Shown here: positions 26,405 to 37,354 of the stretch, one piece after another
Layout: the number at the start of each line of letters is the position of its first letter
How positions within the stretch are numbered: position 1 is the first letter of the stretch
Origin: Pseudomonas sp. EpS/L25
GTDB lineage: Bacteria; Pseudomonadota; Gammaproteobacteria; Pseudomonadales; Pseudomonadaceae
DNA length: 64,000 bases
Assembly (NCBI RefSeq): GCF_001512295.1
Contig: NZ_LNUP01000002.1
Location: forward strand, 1-64,000
Direction: 5' to 3'
Notes under the pieces: generated by a model
What the model was told of the DNA's origin: nothing
The model's database searches: none
The model's input: the letters and a program-made list of their open reading frames with translations, nothing else
Made by a program: the position numbers and the translations under genes

Positions 26405-27198
26405 CGCCGCGCCAGGGGCACCACCATGGGGGTCCCGGCCACCGGGTCGTCGATGATCAGGCAGTCCAGGTCGTAGACCGCCTTGATCAGCGCGGGGGTG
26501 ACCACGTCGCGCGGGCGGCCGGTGGCCAGTACCTTGCCGTCGCGCATGGCCACCAGGTGGGTGGCGTAGCGACAGGCGTGGTTGAGGTCGTGCAGCACCA
26601 TCACCAGGGTGTGACCCTGCTGGCGATTGAGGTCTTCCAGCAATTCCAGCAGGTCGATCTGGTGGGTGATGTCGAGCCAGGTGGTGGGCTCGTCGAGCAG
26701 CAGCAGCGGGGTTTCCTGGGCCAGCGCCATGGCGATCCATACGCGTTGGCGCTGACCGCCGGAGAGGGTATCCACCGCCCGGTCGGCCAGCTCGAGAACG
26801 CCGGTGGCCTGCATGGCGTGGTTCACCGCGCGCTCGTCGTCGGCGCGTACGCCACCGAACAGCGTCTGGTGCGGATAGCGCCCGCGGGCCACCAGGTCGC
26901 GTACCGAGATGTCGCTCGGGGCCTGGGAGCTCTGCGGCAGCAGGCCCAGCCGACGGGCCACCTCCTTGGTGCGATAGCTCTGGATCGCCTGGCCGTCCAG
27001 CCAGACCTGGCCCTGGCTGGGCGCCAGCAGCCGGCTCAGGGTACGCAGGAGGGTCGACTTGCCGCAGCCGTTGGGGCCGATGATGACCGTCAGCTCGCCA
27101 TCGGGGATGGTCAGCGACAGGTCTTCGGCGATCAGCTTGCGGCCGTAGCCCAGGGTCAGGCGCTCGGCGTGCAGGCGCGAAGCGGGGGCGTCGTTCAT
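26401..27198 (-). CDS. fepC: Ferric-enterobactin ABC transporter ATP-binding protein
   Basis: A 265-residue ATPase of the iron-siderophore (FepC/FecE) group: Walker A IIGPNGCGKSTLLR, signature LSGGQRQRVWIAMALAQ, Walker B LLLLDEPTTWLDI and the switch region VLHDLNHACRYA, all matching FepC closely. It should power ferric-enterobactin import through FepD-FepG. The ATG overlaps the fepG stop by four bases (ATGA), so the three genes fepD-fepG-fepC form one translationally coupled operon read leftward. Confidence 0.93.
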   Translation of the reverse strand: MNDAPASRLHAERLTLGYGRKLIAEDLSLTIPDGELTVIIGPNGCGKSTLLRTLSRLLAPSQGQVWLDGQAIQSYRTKEVARRLGLLPQSSQAPSDISVRDLVARGRYPHQTLFGGVRADDERAVNHAMQATGVLELADRAVDTLSGGQRQRVWIAMALAQETPLLLLDEPTTWLDITHQIDLLELLEDLNRQQGHTLVMVLHDLNHACRYATHLVAMRDGKVLATGRPRDVVTPALIKAVYDLDCLIIDDPVAGTPMVVPLARR

Positions 27199-28193
27199 GA
27201 GCGGCGGGACTCCCAGATGAGCAGGCCGATCAGGTAGAGCCCACCCAGGCTCACCGTGACCAGGCCCACCGGCAGGACATAGGGCAGGAACAGGCGCTGG
27301 GCGAGCAGGTCCGCGCCCAGCAGCAGCACCGCGCCGGTCAGGGCGGCGGCGGGCAGCGCCAGGCGCTGGGTACCGGTCAGGCGGCGGGCGATCTGCGGCG
27401 CGGCCAGGGCGATGAAGGAGATCGGCCCGGCTACCGCGGTGCCGGCGGCGGTGAGCACCACGCCCAGGCCCAGCAGCGTCAACCGGGTGCGCTCCACCGG
27501 CACGCCCAGGGCACAGGCGGTGTCGTCGCCCATCTCCAGCAGGAACAGCCGGCGACTCAGCGCCAGGCTGGCCGCACCCGCCAGCAGGATGAAGACCACC
27601 GCCGGCCAGGCCTTGGCCCAGGTCAGGCCGTTGAGCGAGCCGGCGCTCCACACGCCGGCGCTGAAGGCGGCTTCCAGGGAGGCGTGGACGATCAGCCAGG
27701 TGTTGAGTGCCATCAGCAGGGCGCGCACGCCGATGCCGACGATGATGAGCCTCAGGGTATCCACGCCGCTGCCGCGCCAGGTGAGGGCGTAGACCAGGGC
27801 CGCGCTGAGCAGGCCGCCGATGAGGGCGGCGGTGGTGCTCCAGAGGATGCTGGCCTGGAACAGCACCAGGGCGACCAGCACCCCGCTGTAGGCGCCGGTG
27901 TTGAAGCCCATGATGTCCGGGCTGCCGAGGGGGTTGCGCAGCAGCGACTGGAACAGTGCGCCGCTCAGGCCCAGGGCAGCGCCGATCAGCAGGGCCAGGG
28001 CTACCCGCGGCAGCCGCCACTGGGTGACCACCAGTTCTATGCCGCGCGGCGCCTCGCCGAGCAGGGCGGCCAGCACCTGGGAGGGGCTCAGGGCCAGGCT
28101 GCCGCTGCCCAGGGCGAACAGGGCCAGCAGCAGGGCGCCGCCGAGCAGGGCGAGCAGTACCCCTGGCAGACGCAGGCGACCGGATCGGCTCAT
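27195..28193 (-). CDS. fepG: Ferric-enterobactin ABC transporter permease
   Basis: A 332-residue permease of the FecCD/BtuC family with about ten hydrophobic helices. Family features include LPRVALALLIGAALGLSGAL, NPLGSPDIMGFNTGAYSG and LTAAGTAVAGPISFIALAAP, followed by the Arg-rich loop PQIARRLTGTQR that contacts the ATPase. Size matches FepG (330). It overlaps fepD by four bases on one side and fepC on the other. Assignment of G versus D rests on gene order and style. Confidence 0.9.
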   Translation of the reverse strand: MSRSGRLRLPGVLLALLGGALLLALFALGSGSLALSPSQVLAALLGEAPRGIELVVTQWRLPRVALALLIGAALGLSGALFQSLLRNPLGSPDIMGFNTGAYSGVLVALVLFQASILWSTTAALIGGLLSAALVYALTWRGSGVDTLRLIIVGIGVRALLMALNTWLIVHASLEAAFSAGVWSAGSLNGLTWAKAWPAVVFILLAGAASLALSRRLFLLEMGDDTACALGVPVERTRLTLLGLGVVLTAAGTAVAGPISFIALAAPQIARRLTGTQRLALPAAALTGAVLLLGADLLAQRLFLPYVLPVGLVTVSLGGLYLIGLLIWESRRS

Positions 28194-29185
28194 GCCCGGT
28201 CTCCCTGGCGTTGGCGGCGGGCCAGCCAGATCAGCAGGGGCGCGCCGAGGAAGGCGGTCACCACCGAGACGCGCAGCTCGTTGGTCACCAACAGGCGCCC
28301 GACGATGTCGGCGGTGAGCAGCAGGCTGGGGGTGAACAGCAGGACGAAGGGCAGCAGCCAGCGATGATCCTCGCCGATGGCCCAGCGACCCAGGTGCGGC
28401 ACCATCAGGCCGACGAAGGCGATGGGACCGACCGCCGCCGCGGCGGCGCCACAGAGCAGGGTGATGGCCAGCAGGCCGAGCAGCTGGGTCTGGCGGACCC
28501 GGGTGCCGAGGGCGACGGCCAAGTCGGTGCCCAGGCTCAGCGCGTTGAGCGCCGGGGCCAGCAGCAGGGCGACGATCACCCCGCCCAGCACCGGCAGGCT
28601 GGCGCTGCGCAGCAGCTCGAGCTGGCGCACGTCCAGCGAGCCGAATTGCCAGAATCTCAGTTGATCGTAGACCTGGGGGTCGAGCAGGGCGATGCCGGAG
28701 CTGACCCCTTCGAGCATGGCGCCCAGGGCCACCCCGACCAGCACCAGGCGCATCGGATTGAAGCCGCCACCCCCGGCGATGCCAGCCAGCAGTACCACCA
28801 GGCTGGCCAGCAGGGCGCCACCGAAGGCGAAGCCCAGGTACTGCTCGGGACCGCTGGCGCCGAACAGGGCGATGCCCAGCACCACGGCGAAGCTGGCACC
28901 GGCATTGACGCCGAGGATGCCGGGGTCGGCCAGGGGATTGCGCGTCAGCGCCTGCATCAGGGTGCCGGCCACACCGAGGGCCGCGCCAGCGAGCAGGCCG
29001 GCGAGGGTCCGTGGTAGTCGCGCCTCGCGCACGATGAGACAGGCAGGATCGCTGCAGCCCTGGCCCAGCGCCTGCCAGACCTCGCCCAGCGGGATGGCGG
29101 TCGAGCCGAGTGCCAGGCTGGCAGCCAGCACCAGGAGCAGTAGCAGAACGGCCCAGCCGAGGACGAGAGAGCGGCGCATGGTCAT
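28190..29185 (-). CDS. fepD: Ferric-enterobactin ABC transporter permease
   Basis: A 331-residue FecCD-family permease, partner of FepG. Motifs: REARLPRTLAGLLAGAALGV, ALTRNPLADPGILGVNAGAS and AAAAVGPIAFVGLMVPHLGR. Length agrees with FepD (334). I chose the ATG at 29185; 29179 is also possible, and an upstream ATG at 29236 would add a poor N-terminus. First gene of the leftward fepDGC operon, divergent from entS, as in E. coli. Confidence 0.9.
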   Translation of the reverse strand: MTMRRSLVLGWAVLLLLLVLAASLALGSTAIPLGEVWQALGQGCSDPACLIVREARLPRTLAGLLAGAALGVAGTLMQALTRNPLADPGILGVNAGASFAVVLGIALFGASGPEQYLGFAFGGALLASLVVLLAGIAGGGGFNPMRLVLVGVALGAMLEGVSSGIALLDPQVYDQLRFWQFGSLDVRQLELLRSASLPVLGGVIVALLLAPALNALSLGTDLAVALGTRVRQTQLLGLLAITLLCGAAAAAVGPIAFVGLMVPHLGRWAIGEDHRWLLPFVLLFTPSLLLTADIVGRLLVTNELRVSVVTAFLGAPLLIWLARRQRQGDRA

Positions 29186-29220
29186 CCGTGACGGCAGGCG
29201 AGGGAAGGGGTAGATGAGAA

Positions 29221-29268
29221 CAAGGCTTATTAACACATGCTAGTCTGTATTACATGCTAACAGCCTTG
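29221..29268. promoter_or_regulatory. Divergent fepD/entS promoter region with repeated motif
   Basis: Two copies of ACATGCTA (29235-29242 and 29252-29259) lie 17 bases apart inside inverted arms CAAGGCT (29221-29227) and AGCCTTG (29262-29268). This is the only space for both promoters. I see no Fur box as good as those at the other siderophore promoters; the repeats could be sites for another regulator. Confidence 0.35.
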
Positions 29269-29311
29269 CCTCGGCGGCTCGATAGCGTCCCCTGTGTTTT
29301 TCCGGTGATTC

Positions 29312-30541
29312 ATGTCCAAGACGTCCTTCCTGCTCGACTTCGGCCTGCTCAGGTCCCACGCCGCCTTTCGTACCCTGTTCATCGCCCGCCTGGTGTCCGT
29401 CCTCTCCCTTGGCCTGCTGGCCGTGGCGATCCCCATCCAGGTGCAGACCCTGACCGACTCGCCGCTCAAGGTGGGCCTGGCGCTGAGCATGGCCGGGATC
29501 GGCATGTTCGTCGGCCTGCTCACCGGCGGGGTGCTGGCCGACCGCCTGGAGCGCCGGCGCCTGATCCTGGCGGCACGCTCCATCTGCGGGCTGGGCTTCA
29601 TCGGCCTGGCGGTCAACGCCAGCCTGCCCGCGCCCTCGCTGATCGCCATCTACCTCTTGGCTCTGTGGGACGGCTTCTTCGGCGCCCTAGGAGTGACCGC
29701 CTTGCTGGCGGTGACGCCGATCCTGGTCGGCCGCGAATCCATGGTGCAGGCTGGCGCCCTCAACATGCTCAGCGTGCGAGTGGCGGCCATCGTCGCGCCA
29801 CCACTGGGCACCCTGCTGATCGCCCAGAGCAGCGTGGTCTGGAACTATGGCCTGACCGCTTGCGGCACCCTGATCACCCTGCTGGTGCTGCTGCGCCTGC
29901 CACCGTTGCCGCCGCCGGAGCAACCGCGCGAAACGCCCTGGCAGGCCCTGGGCGGCGGCATCGTCTTCCTCTTCGAGAACCGCCTGCTGGGCGCCGTGGC
30001 CCTGGTCGGCGCCCTGGTGACCATGGCCAATGCGGTTCGGGTGCTCTATCCGGCGCTGGGGGAGGGCTGGGGGCTCGATACCGGCCACCTCGGCTGGCTC
30101 TACGCCGCCGCGCCGCTGGGCGCGGCTCTCGGCGCCCTCACCAGTGGTCGCCTGAACCAGTCGGTCCGCCCCGGACGGACCCTGTTGATGACGGCGGTGG
30201 CCACCTTCCTCGCCGTAGCGGTCTTCGCCCTGCTGCCGAGCTTCTGGCTGGCGGCATGTTGCCTGGTGCTGTTCGGCTACCTGGGCGCACTCAATTCCCT
30301 GGTGCAGTACGCGCTGATCCAGAAGCTCACCCCGGATCGCCTGCTGGGGCGCATCAATGCCCTGTGGACCGCGCAGAACATCGGCGGCGAGGCCATTGGC
30401 GCGGCGCTGTTCGGCGGCCTGGCCAGTCTGCTGCTGCCGGCCCAGGCGGCCTGCGTCTTCGGTCTGGTCGCCACCCTGGTGGCCGCTCTCTGCTGGGCGC
30501 TGGCCAGCGGTCTGCGCCGGGCGGAAAGCCTGGGTGCCTGA
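29312..30541 (+). CDS. entS: Enterobactin exporter, MFS family
   Basis: A 409-residue major-facilitator transporter with 12 predicted helices, matching EntS (416): FLLDFGLLRSHAAFRTLFIA at the start, LAVAIPIQVQTLTDSPLKVG, LLTGGVLADRLERRRLILAA (the MFS loop 2-3 motif) and LIQKLTPDRLLGRINALWTA. It should export freshly made enterobactin across the inner membrane. Only a weak ribosome site precedes the ATG at 29312. Divergent from fepD. Followed by a REP-rich gap. Confidence 0.9.
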   Translation: MSKTSFLLDFGLLRSHAAFRTLFIARLVSVLSLGLLAVAIPIQVQTLTDSPLKVGLALSMAGIGMFVGLLTGGVLADRLERRRLILAARSICGLGFIGLAVNASLPAPSLIAIYLLALWDGFFGALGVTALLAVTPILVGRESMVQAGALNMLSVRVAAIVAPPLGTLLIAQSSVVWNYGLTACGTLITLLVLLRLPPLPPPEQPRETPWQALGGGIVFLFENRLLGAVALVGALVTMANAVRVLYPALGEGWGLDTGHLGWLYAAAPLGAALGALTSGRLNQSVRPGRTLLMTAVATFLAVAVFALLPSFWLAACCLVLFGYLGALNSLVQYALIQKLTPDRLLGRINALWTAQNIGGEAIGAALFGGLASLLLPAQAACVFGLVATLVAALCWALASGLRRAESLGA

Positions 30542-30561
30542 TCCGCTCCGGTGCGCCTTGC

Positions 30562-30884
30562 GTAGCGTGGAAAACCGCGCAGCGTTTTCCACTGGGCCAT
30601 GGTGATGAGTGGTGGACAAGACCGATCGCGGCCATGGGCCGCTCCTACGGGAGGTCCGGCTCCTGTAGGAGCAACTGTCTTATCGCTGTGGGGATACCTC
30701 ACGTAGCGTGGAAAACGGCGTAGCCTTTTCCACTGGAGACTTGGTGGCGAGGAGGCCCTCACCCCAACCCTCTCCCGAGGGGGAGAGGGGGCTATCCGAG
30801 CAGGCGTTCAGTTTCATTAACCACGGCAAAGATCACGTCAAACCGGCGTACCTCTTGCTGTAGGAGCGGCCCATGGCCGCGATC
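30562..30884. repeat. REP-type and palindromic repeats after entS
   Basis: Two near-identical 31-base imperfect palindromes (GTAGCGTGGAAAAC...TTTTCCAC) at 30562-30592 and 30703-30732, with Pseudomonas-style REP units around 30624-30675 (CGCGGCCATGGGCCGCTCCT, then CTCCTGTAGGAGC) and 30858-30884 (CTGTAGGAGCGGCCCATGGC). A CTCTCCCGAGGGGGAGAG hairpin lies near 30773. No gene is visible between 30542 and 30950. Confidence 0.7.
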
Positions 30885-30950
30885 AACAAAATACCGGAGC
30901 CCCTCAGGACCAGTTGCATCGGCGGACCGCCATGGCCACGACTGCCTTGC

Positions 30951-31919
30951 TCAGGGCTTGGCGTACAGCTTTTCCAGGCGATCCAGCAGCAGGTTGGCGC
31001 TGTAGGGGTCGAGGCGGAAGGTCTCGGCGCCCAGGGCTTCCACCCGGTCGTCCTTGACCGCCGGCAGGTGTGCCAGCAGCGGATTGCTGCGCACCGCCTC
31101 GGCCTCCTTGGCGTCCGCGGCGAACAGCAGGAAGGTCTGGCCATTGAGGCCGGTGGCGACGTTCTCGCCGGCCAGCTGGAGGATGTCGTGCCGCTGACCC
31201 TGGCTGTGACCGGTCTTCAGGCCTGCCGGTAGTTCCGCCAGCGTGAAGCCCAGGCTTTCCAGCAACTGACCCTGGGAGGAGGCGGCGGTCCAGAGATTGG
31301 CCTGGCGCGTCGCCGGGTTGTAGACGAAGGCCGAGACTGGCTGCGGCGGCAGTTGCAGGCGTGCCTTGAGACTGGCTACCCGCTGGTCGAAATCGGCGAC
31401 CACCTTGGTGGCGGCATCCTCGCGACCGGTGGCCTGGCCGAGCAGTTCCACCACCTGTTGCCAGCTGCGATTGTCGTAGCCCACCACCAGCACCGGGGCG
31501 ATGGCCTTGAGCTGATCGACCAGGCGCAGCGCCGAGTCGTTACCGGCGGCGCTGACCAGGATCAGGTCCGGTGCCTCGGCCGCCACGGCTTCGGCATTCG
31601 CCTCGCCGATGTACAGTCGCTTCACGTCCCGCTGCTTGGCGACCTGGCCCCACTGGCGCAGGAAGCCCTGGTCGTCGGCGAATCTGTTGTTGGGCGAGGT
31701 AGCCCCGCTGGCCACCACCGGTGCGCCGATGGCGAGCAGGGAGCCAGTGAGGGTGACGCTGGTGGAGACGATGCGTTGCGGCTTGGCCGGCAGGGTTACC
31801 TGGCTGCCATCGACGCTGATCTGCCGGGGCCAGTCCGCCGCCTGGGCGGTGCCACCCAGCGCCAGGATGGCCAGTGTCAGGGCGGTGAGAATGCGAAACG
31901 ATGACAACAAGCTGAACAT
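30951..31919 (-). CDS. fepB: Periplasmic ferric-enterobactin-binding protein
   Basis: A 322-residue secreted binding protein (class III, helical backbone) with signal peptide ([20 protein letters not shown]). [40 protein letters not shown] and [20 protein letters not shown] match FepB well. It should pass ferric enterobactin from the TonB receptor to FepDG. The ATG at 31919 has a Fur box just upstream. It is divergent from entC, as in E. coli, and separated from its transporter operon by entS. Confidence 0.92.
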   Translation of the reverse strand: MFSLLSSFRILTALTLAILALGGTAQAADWPRQISVDGSQVTLPAKPQRIVSTSVTLTGSLLAIGAPVVASGATSPNNRFADDQGFLRQWGQVAKQRDVKRLYIGEANAEAVAAEAPDLILVSAAGNDSALRLVDQLKAIAPVLVVGYDNRSWQQVVELLGQATGREDAATKVVADFDQRVASLKARLQLPPQPVSAFVYNPATRQANLWTAASSQGQLLESLGFTLAELPAGLKTGHSQGQRHDILQLAGENVATGLNGQTFLLFAADAKEAEAVRSNPLLAHLPAVKDDRVEALGAETFRLDPYSANLLLDRLEKLYAKP

Positions 31920-31938
31920 GGACGCCTTCCAGTTGTAA

Positions 31939-31957
31939 GATAATCACTCTCATTTTC
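31939..31957 (-). promoter_or_regulatory. Fur box upstream of fepB
   Basis: GATAATCACTCTCATTTTC matches 14 of 19 consensus positions, 20 bases before the fepB ATG. Its place fits repression of the leftward fepB promoter under iron-rich conditions. Confidence 0.65.
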
Positions 31958-32167
31958 AAAGATGCGCCCCGCGACAGCAAGGACCGCCGATGGCGGCCAC
32001 GGGCGAGCGGACGTGAAGCCAGGTACCAGAGCGGTCCGGCAGTGCTTTCCAAGGCCCTGCCCAGAGGTGACAGTGCCGAGAGCGCTAAGGAGTGTAGGGT
32101 CGCGATGGAAACCGTTTGGCAGCTAACAAATTGACTTCCGGGGATACAAAAGTTAATTTATTTTTAT

Positions 32168-32182
32168 TGATAAGCATTATCA
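32168..32182 (+). promoter_or_regulatory. Fur box upstream of entC
   Basis: TGATAAGCATTATCA matches 14 of 15 positions of the 7-1-7 Fur core TGATAAT-N-ATTATCA, 22 bases before the entC start. It should govern the entCEBA operon. The AT-rich stretch just before it (32140-32167) is the likely promoter. Confidence 0.75.
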
Positions 32183-32203
32183 TTTGTGTAGAGGTCCGCA
32201 GCG

Positions 32204-33387
32204 ATGTCGAGTAAAAGGGCTGACGTGGTCGGGCAGATCGCCACCGAGCAGCAGGAACAGTCCGCCTTCCTGTTCCAGTCGGGTGACCGCGTGCTGCATG
32301 GTCGGGGCATCTGTGCCCGGGTCGAGACGCCGGCCAGTGGCGGAGCCCATAGAGACAGCCTGTTCCTGCATGCCGTGGAAGACGCCTTCGCCCGCGCCCG
32401 CCAGGCCGGCGTCGCCGAGCCGGTGATCATGGGTGCCATTCCCTTCGATACCACCCAGCCTTCCTGTCTCTATGTCCCCCGGGAGCATGCCTGGACGGCG
32501 CGGCCGACGCCGGTCGCCGCGGCGCCGGTGGCACCGGCCCAGGTGCGCGAAGTGCGCAACCTGCCAAGCCAAGATGGTTTTTGCCTGGCGGTGGAGGAGG
32601 CCATCGACGCCTTCCGCCGCGGTGAGCTGAGCAAGGCGGTGCTGTCACGCGTCCAGGAGATCCGCCTGGCCGAACCCGCCGACGTGGACGCCATTCTCGC
32701 CAACCTGGCGCGGCAGAATCCCACCGGCTACCAGTTCCGCATCCCCACTGCCGAGGGTGGCGAGCTGGTCGGGGTCAGCCCCGAGTTGCTGGTGCGCAAG
32801 CAGGGCGCCCGGGTGCATACCAACCCCTTGGCCGGTTCCGCCAAGCGCCGCGCCGATCCGCTGGAAGACCAGCGCGTCGCCCGCGAGCTGCTGGATTCCA
32901 GCAAGGATCACTACGAACATCGCCTGGTGATCGAGGACATTCGCCAGCAGCTGGCGCCGCTGTGCAGCCGGCTGGACGTACCCGAGGCGCCGTCGCTACT
33001 CAGCACCAACGCCATGTGGCACCTGTCCACCGCCATCGACGGCGAGCTGGCCGACAGCCGCACCTCGGCGTTGCAGCTCGCCTGCCGCCTGCATCCGACG
33101 CCGGCCGTGTGTGGCTTCCCCACGGCGGCGGCGCGCCAGTTGATCGAGCGCATCGAGGCCTTCGACCGCGGTCTGTTCACCGGTATGGTCGGCTGGTGCG
33201 ATGCCCAGGGCAATGGCGAGTGGGTGGTCACCATCCGCTGCGGCACGGTGCAGGACGACTGGCTGCGCCTGTTCGCCGGTGCCGGCATCGTCGCAGCCTC
33301 CGATCCGGCGGCGGAGTGGGCCGAGGTCACCGCCAAACTGGGCACCATGCGTGCCGCCTGTGGTTTGCTCGACGAGGAGAACCCTAC

Positions 33388-33391
<4 letters not shown>
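32204..33391 (+). CDS. entC: Isochorismate synthase
   Basis: A 395-residue enzyme converting chorismate to isochorismate, first committed step to 2,3-dihydroxybenzoate. Chorismate-binding signatures: [67 protein letters not shown] and the Mg-binding C-terminus YTGMVG-like [16 protein letters not shown]. Length equals EntC (391). GAGGT precedes the ATG. First gene of entC-entE-entB-entA; its stop overlaps the GTG of entE. Confidence 0.95.
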
Positions 33392-35013
<1,622 letters not shown>

Positions 35014-35021
35014 GGTTTCCC

Positions 35022-35882
35022 ATGGCTATTCCCCGTCTTGCCTCCTATCCCTTGCCCCAGCCCGACGGCTTTCCCGCCAACAAGGTCGCCTGGACACCCG
35101 TGGCCGACCGCGCCGTGCTGCTGATCCATGACATGCAGCGCTATTTCGTCGAGTTCTATGGCGACAGCAGCCCGCTGATCGACCAGGTGGTGGCCAACAT
35201 CGCCGCCCTGCGGGCCTGGGCCGCTGCCCAAGGGGTACCGGTGGTCTATACCGCCCAGCCCACCGATCAGCCGCCGGCCGACCGCGCGCTGCTGAACGAC
35301 ATGTGGGGTCCGGGCCTGACCCAGGCCGATCCCGCGCTGCAGCAGGTGGTGGACGAGCTGGCGCCCAAGGACGGCGACGTGGTGCTGACCAAGTGGCGCT
35401 ACAGCGCCTTCCACCGTTCCAATCTGCAGGACCTGATGACCGAGTGGCGGCGCGACCAACTGATCGTCTGCGGCGTCTACGCCCACATCGGTTGCCTGAC
35501 CACCTGCACCGACGCCTTCATGAGGGACATCCAGGCCTTCCTGATCGGCGACGCCGTGGCCGACTTCAGCGAGGAAGAGCACCGCATGGCGCTGCGCTAT
35601 GTGGCCACCCGCTGCGGCAGCACCCTGAGCACCGCCCAGGTCACCGGCGGCGCGGTAACCCTGGACGAAGCCTGGCTGCGTGCCCAGGTCCAGCCGCTGC
35701 TGGACGCCGACGACGAAGCACCGGCGCTGGACGACAATCTCACCGACTTCGGCCTGGATTCGGTGCAGGTGATGACCCTGGTGGGCGAGTGGCAGAAGCG
35801 CGGCCTGCCGGTCACCTTCGCCGATCTCGCCGCCCAGCCGACCCTGCAGGGCTGGCTGGATCTGCTGCGCGCGCGCGCCTGA
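35022..35882 (+). CDS. entB: Isochorismatase / aryl carrier protein
   Basis: A 286-residue bifunctional protein. The N-terminal isochorismatase (LLIHDMQRYFVEFYG, KWRYSAFHRSNL, VCGVYAHIGCLTTCTDAF) forms 2,3-dihydro-2,3-dihydroxybenzoate and pyruvate. The C-terminal aryl carrier domain (about 210-286) has NLTDFGLDSVQVMTLVGEW, with the serine that takes phosphopantetheine and then dihydroxybenzoate from EntE. Same length as E. coli EntB (285). Starts 8 bases after entE. Confidence 0.95.
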   Translation: MAIPRLASYPLPQPDGFPANKVAWTPVADRAVLLIHDMQRYFVEFYGDSSPLIDQVVANIAALRAWAAAQGVPVVYTAQPTDQPPADRALLNDMWGPGLTQADPALQQVVDELAPKDGDVVLTKWRYSAFHRSNLQDLMTEWRRDQLIVCGVYAHIGCLTTCTDAFMRDIQAFLIGDAVADFSEEEHRMALRYVATRCGSTLSTAQVTGGAVTLDEAWLRAQVQPLLDADDEAPALDDNLTDFGLDSVQVMTLVGEWQKRGLPVTFADLAAQPTLQGWLDLLRARA

Positions 35883-35893
35883 GGGACTCTCTG

Positions 35894-36649
35894 ATGACGC
35901 AACTGGATTTCACCGGCAAGCGCGTCTGGGTGACCGGCGCGGGGCAGGGCATCGGCTTGCAGGTGGCGCGCCGCTTCCAGGCGGCGGGCGCCGAGGTGGT
36001 CGGCCTCGACCGGCAATTCGCCGAGAGCGACTATTCCTTTCGTACCCAACTGCTGGACGTCGCCGATGCGGCCCAGGTAGAGGAGGTCTGCCAGTCCCTG
36101 CTGGCCGAGGAGCGCCGCCTGGACGTGCTGGTCAATGGCGCCGGCGTGCTGCGCCTGGGCACCAGCGACAGCCTGAGCCTGGACGACTGGCAGGCGCTGC
36201 TGGACGTCAACGTCTCCGGACCCTTCTACCTGTTCCGCCAACTGGTGCCGCTGTTCAAGGCCCAGGGCCAGGGCGCCATCGTCAATATCGCTTCCAATGC
36301 CGCCCATGTGCCACGGCTGCAGATGGCCGGCTACTGCACCTCCAAGGCGGCGCTGGTGTCCCTCAGCCATTGCGTGGCCCTGGAACTGGCCGGATCGGGC
36401 GTGCGCTGCAACGTGGTCTCGCCGGGTTCCACGGCGACGCCGATGCTGGCCGGCATGCTCGGTTCGCCCGAGGGCTATCAGCGCCTGGTGGACGGCCTGC
36501 CGGAGGACTTCAAGCTGGGCATCCCGCTACGCAAGATCGCCCAGCCCGATGAGATCGCCAACACCGTGCTGTTCCTGGCGTCGGACCTGGCGAGCCATAT
36601 CACCATGCAGGACATCGTGGTGGACGGCGGCGCGACCCTGGCGGCGTGA
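35894..36649 (+). CDS. entA: 2,3-Dihydro-2,3-dihydroxybenzoate dehydrogenase
   Basis: A 251-residue short-chain dehydrogenase oxidising the EntB product to 2,3-dihydroxybenzoate with NAD. Rossmann motif VTGAGQGIGLQVARR at the start; LDVLVNGAGVLR; catalytic residues in IVNIASNAAH and MAGYCTSKAALV (Tyr-x-x-x-Lys); and SDLASHITMQDIVVDGGATL at the C-terminus, characteristic of EntA. Length equals EntA (248). Last gene of entCEBA; the entH thioesterase that follows entA in E. coli is missing here and a REP region follows instead. Confidence 0.94.
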   Translation: MTQLDFTGKRVWVTGAGQGIGLQVARRFQAAGAEVVGLDRQFAESDYSFRTQLLDVADAAQVEEVCQSLLAEERRLDVLVNGAGVLRLGTSDSLSLDDWQALLDVNVSGPFYLFRQLVPLFKAQGQGAIVNIASNAAHVPRLQMAGYCTSKAALVSLSHCVALELAGSGVRCNVVSPGSTATPMLAGMLGSPEGYQRLVDGLPEDFKLGIPLRKIAQPDEIANTVLFLASDLASHITMQDIVVDGGATLAA

Positions 36650-36701
36650 AGGTTCTTCGTAGCTGGGTTGAGCGCCAGCGAAGCCCAGCCTCCCACTAAC
36701 C

Positions 36702-36783
36702 GAATCGCGGCCATGGCGATCCACCGAGGCGGCCGCTCCTACGGGATATCCGGCTGCTGTAGGAGCGGCCGCTGGCCGCGATG
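36702..36783. repeat. REP-type repeat pair after entA
   Basis: Inverted REP-like units (CGCGGCCATGG..., GGCGGCCGCTCCTACGGGAT and CTGTAGGAGCGGCCGCTGGC) of the same family as those after entS. They lie between convergent entA and the acetyltransferase gene and could act as terminator or nuclease barrier for both messages. A CAGCTGGGTTGAGCGC-like palindrome is just left of it (near 36660-36690). Confidence 0.65.
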
Positions 36784-36832
36784 AAGCTCGCCGCCAGGGC
36801 CCATCCACAGCGCTTCACTGCAGGCGACGAGC

Positions 36833-37318
36833 CTAACGCCCGCTTTCCGCGAAATCTCTCAAGGCCGCGCCATCCAGGCGATAACGCACCCATTCGCTCT
36901 GCGCCGCGGCGCCGAGGCTTTCGTAGAACTCGATGGCCGGGGTGTTCCAGTCCAGCACGCTCCATTCCAGGCGGCCGCAGTCGTTGGCCACCGCCTCGCG
37001 GGCCAGTTCGCGTAGCAGGCCCTTGCCCAGGCCGGTGCCGCGGGCGCTGGGGCTGACATAGAGATCTTCCAGGTAGATGCCGTTGCGGCCCAGCCAGGTG
37101 GAATAGCTGTAGAAATACACGGCGTAGCCCACCACCACACCCTCGTGCTCGGCCACCAGGGCCCGGGTGGGCGTATCGGCGGCGAACAGGGTGGCCTCGA
37201 TCTGCGCCGGGCTGGCCAGCACTTCATGGACGGCCTTCTCGTAGTCGGCCAGTTCGACGATCAGGGCATGGATGCGGGCGGCGTCTGCGCGGCGGGCGGG
37301 GCGGATCTGGGAAATCAT
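36833..37318 (-). CDS. GNAT-family N-acetyltransferase (diamine/SSAT-like)
   Basis: A 161-residue GNAT enzyme that should move an acetyl group from acetyl-CoA to an amine. The acetyl-CoA loop is seen in EDLYVSPSARGTGLGKGLLR, preceded by VVVGYAVYFYSYSTWLGRNG and followed by RLEWSVLDWNTPAIEFYESL. The YSTWLGRNGIYLEDLYV pattern is typical of the spermidine/spermine acetyltransferase-like and thialysine acetyltransferase subgroup. Substrate not determined. Single gene, convergent with entA. Confidence 0.85.
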   Translation of the reverse strand: MISQIRPARRADAARIHALIVELADYEKAVHEVLASPAQIEATLFAADTPTRALVAEHEGVVVGYAVYFYSYSTWLGRNGIYLEDLYVSPSARGTGLGKGLLRELAREAVANDCGRLEWSVLDWNTPAIEFYESLGAAAQSEWVRYRLDGAALRDFAESGR

Positions 37319-37354
37319 AGAGTCCTTGGCTGGATCGCTGGCGGGAGGGCGACC

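Noticed and set aside
30562-30884. Small RNA genes in the entS-fepB gap
   Set aside because: The palindromes are explained by dispersed REP-type repeats also found after entA; there is no separate promoter evidence.
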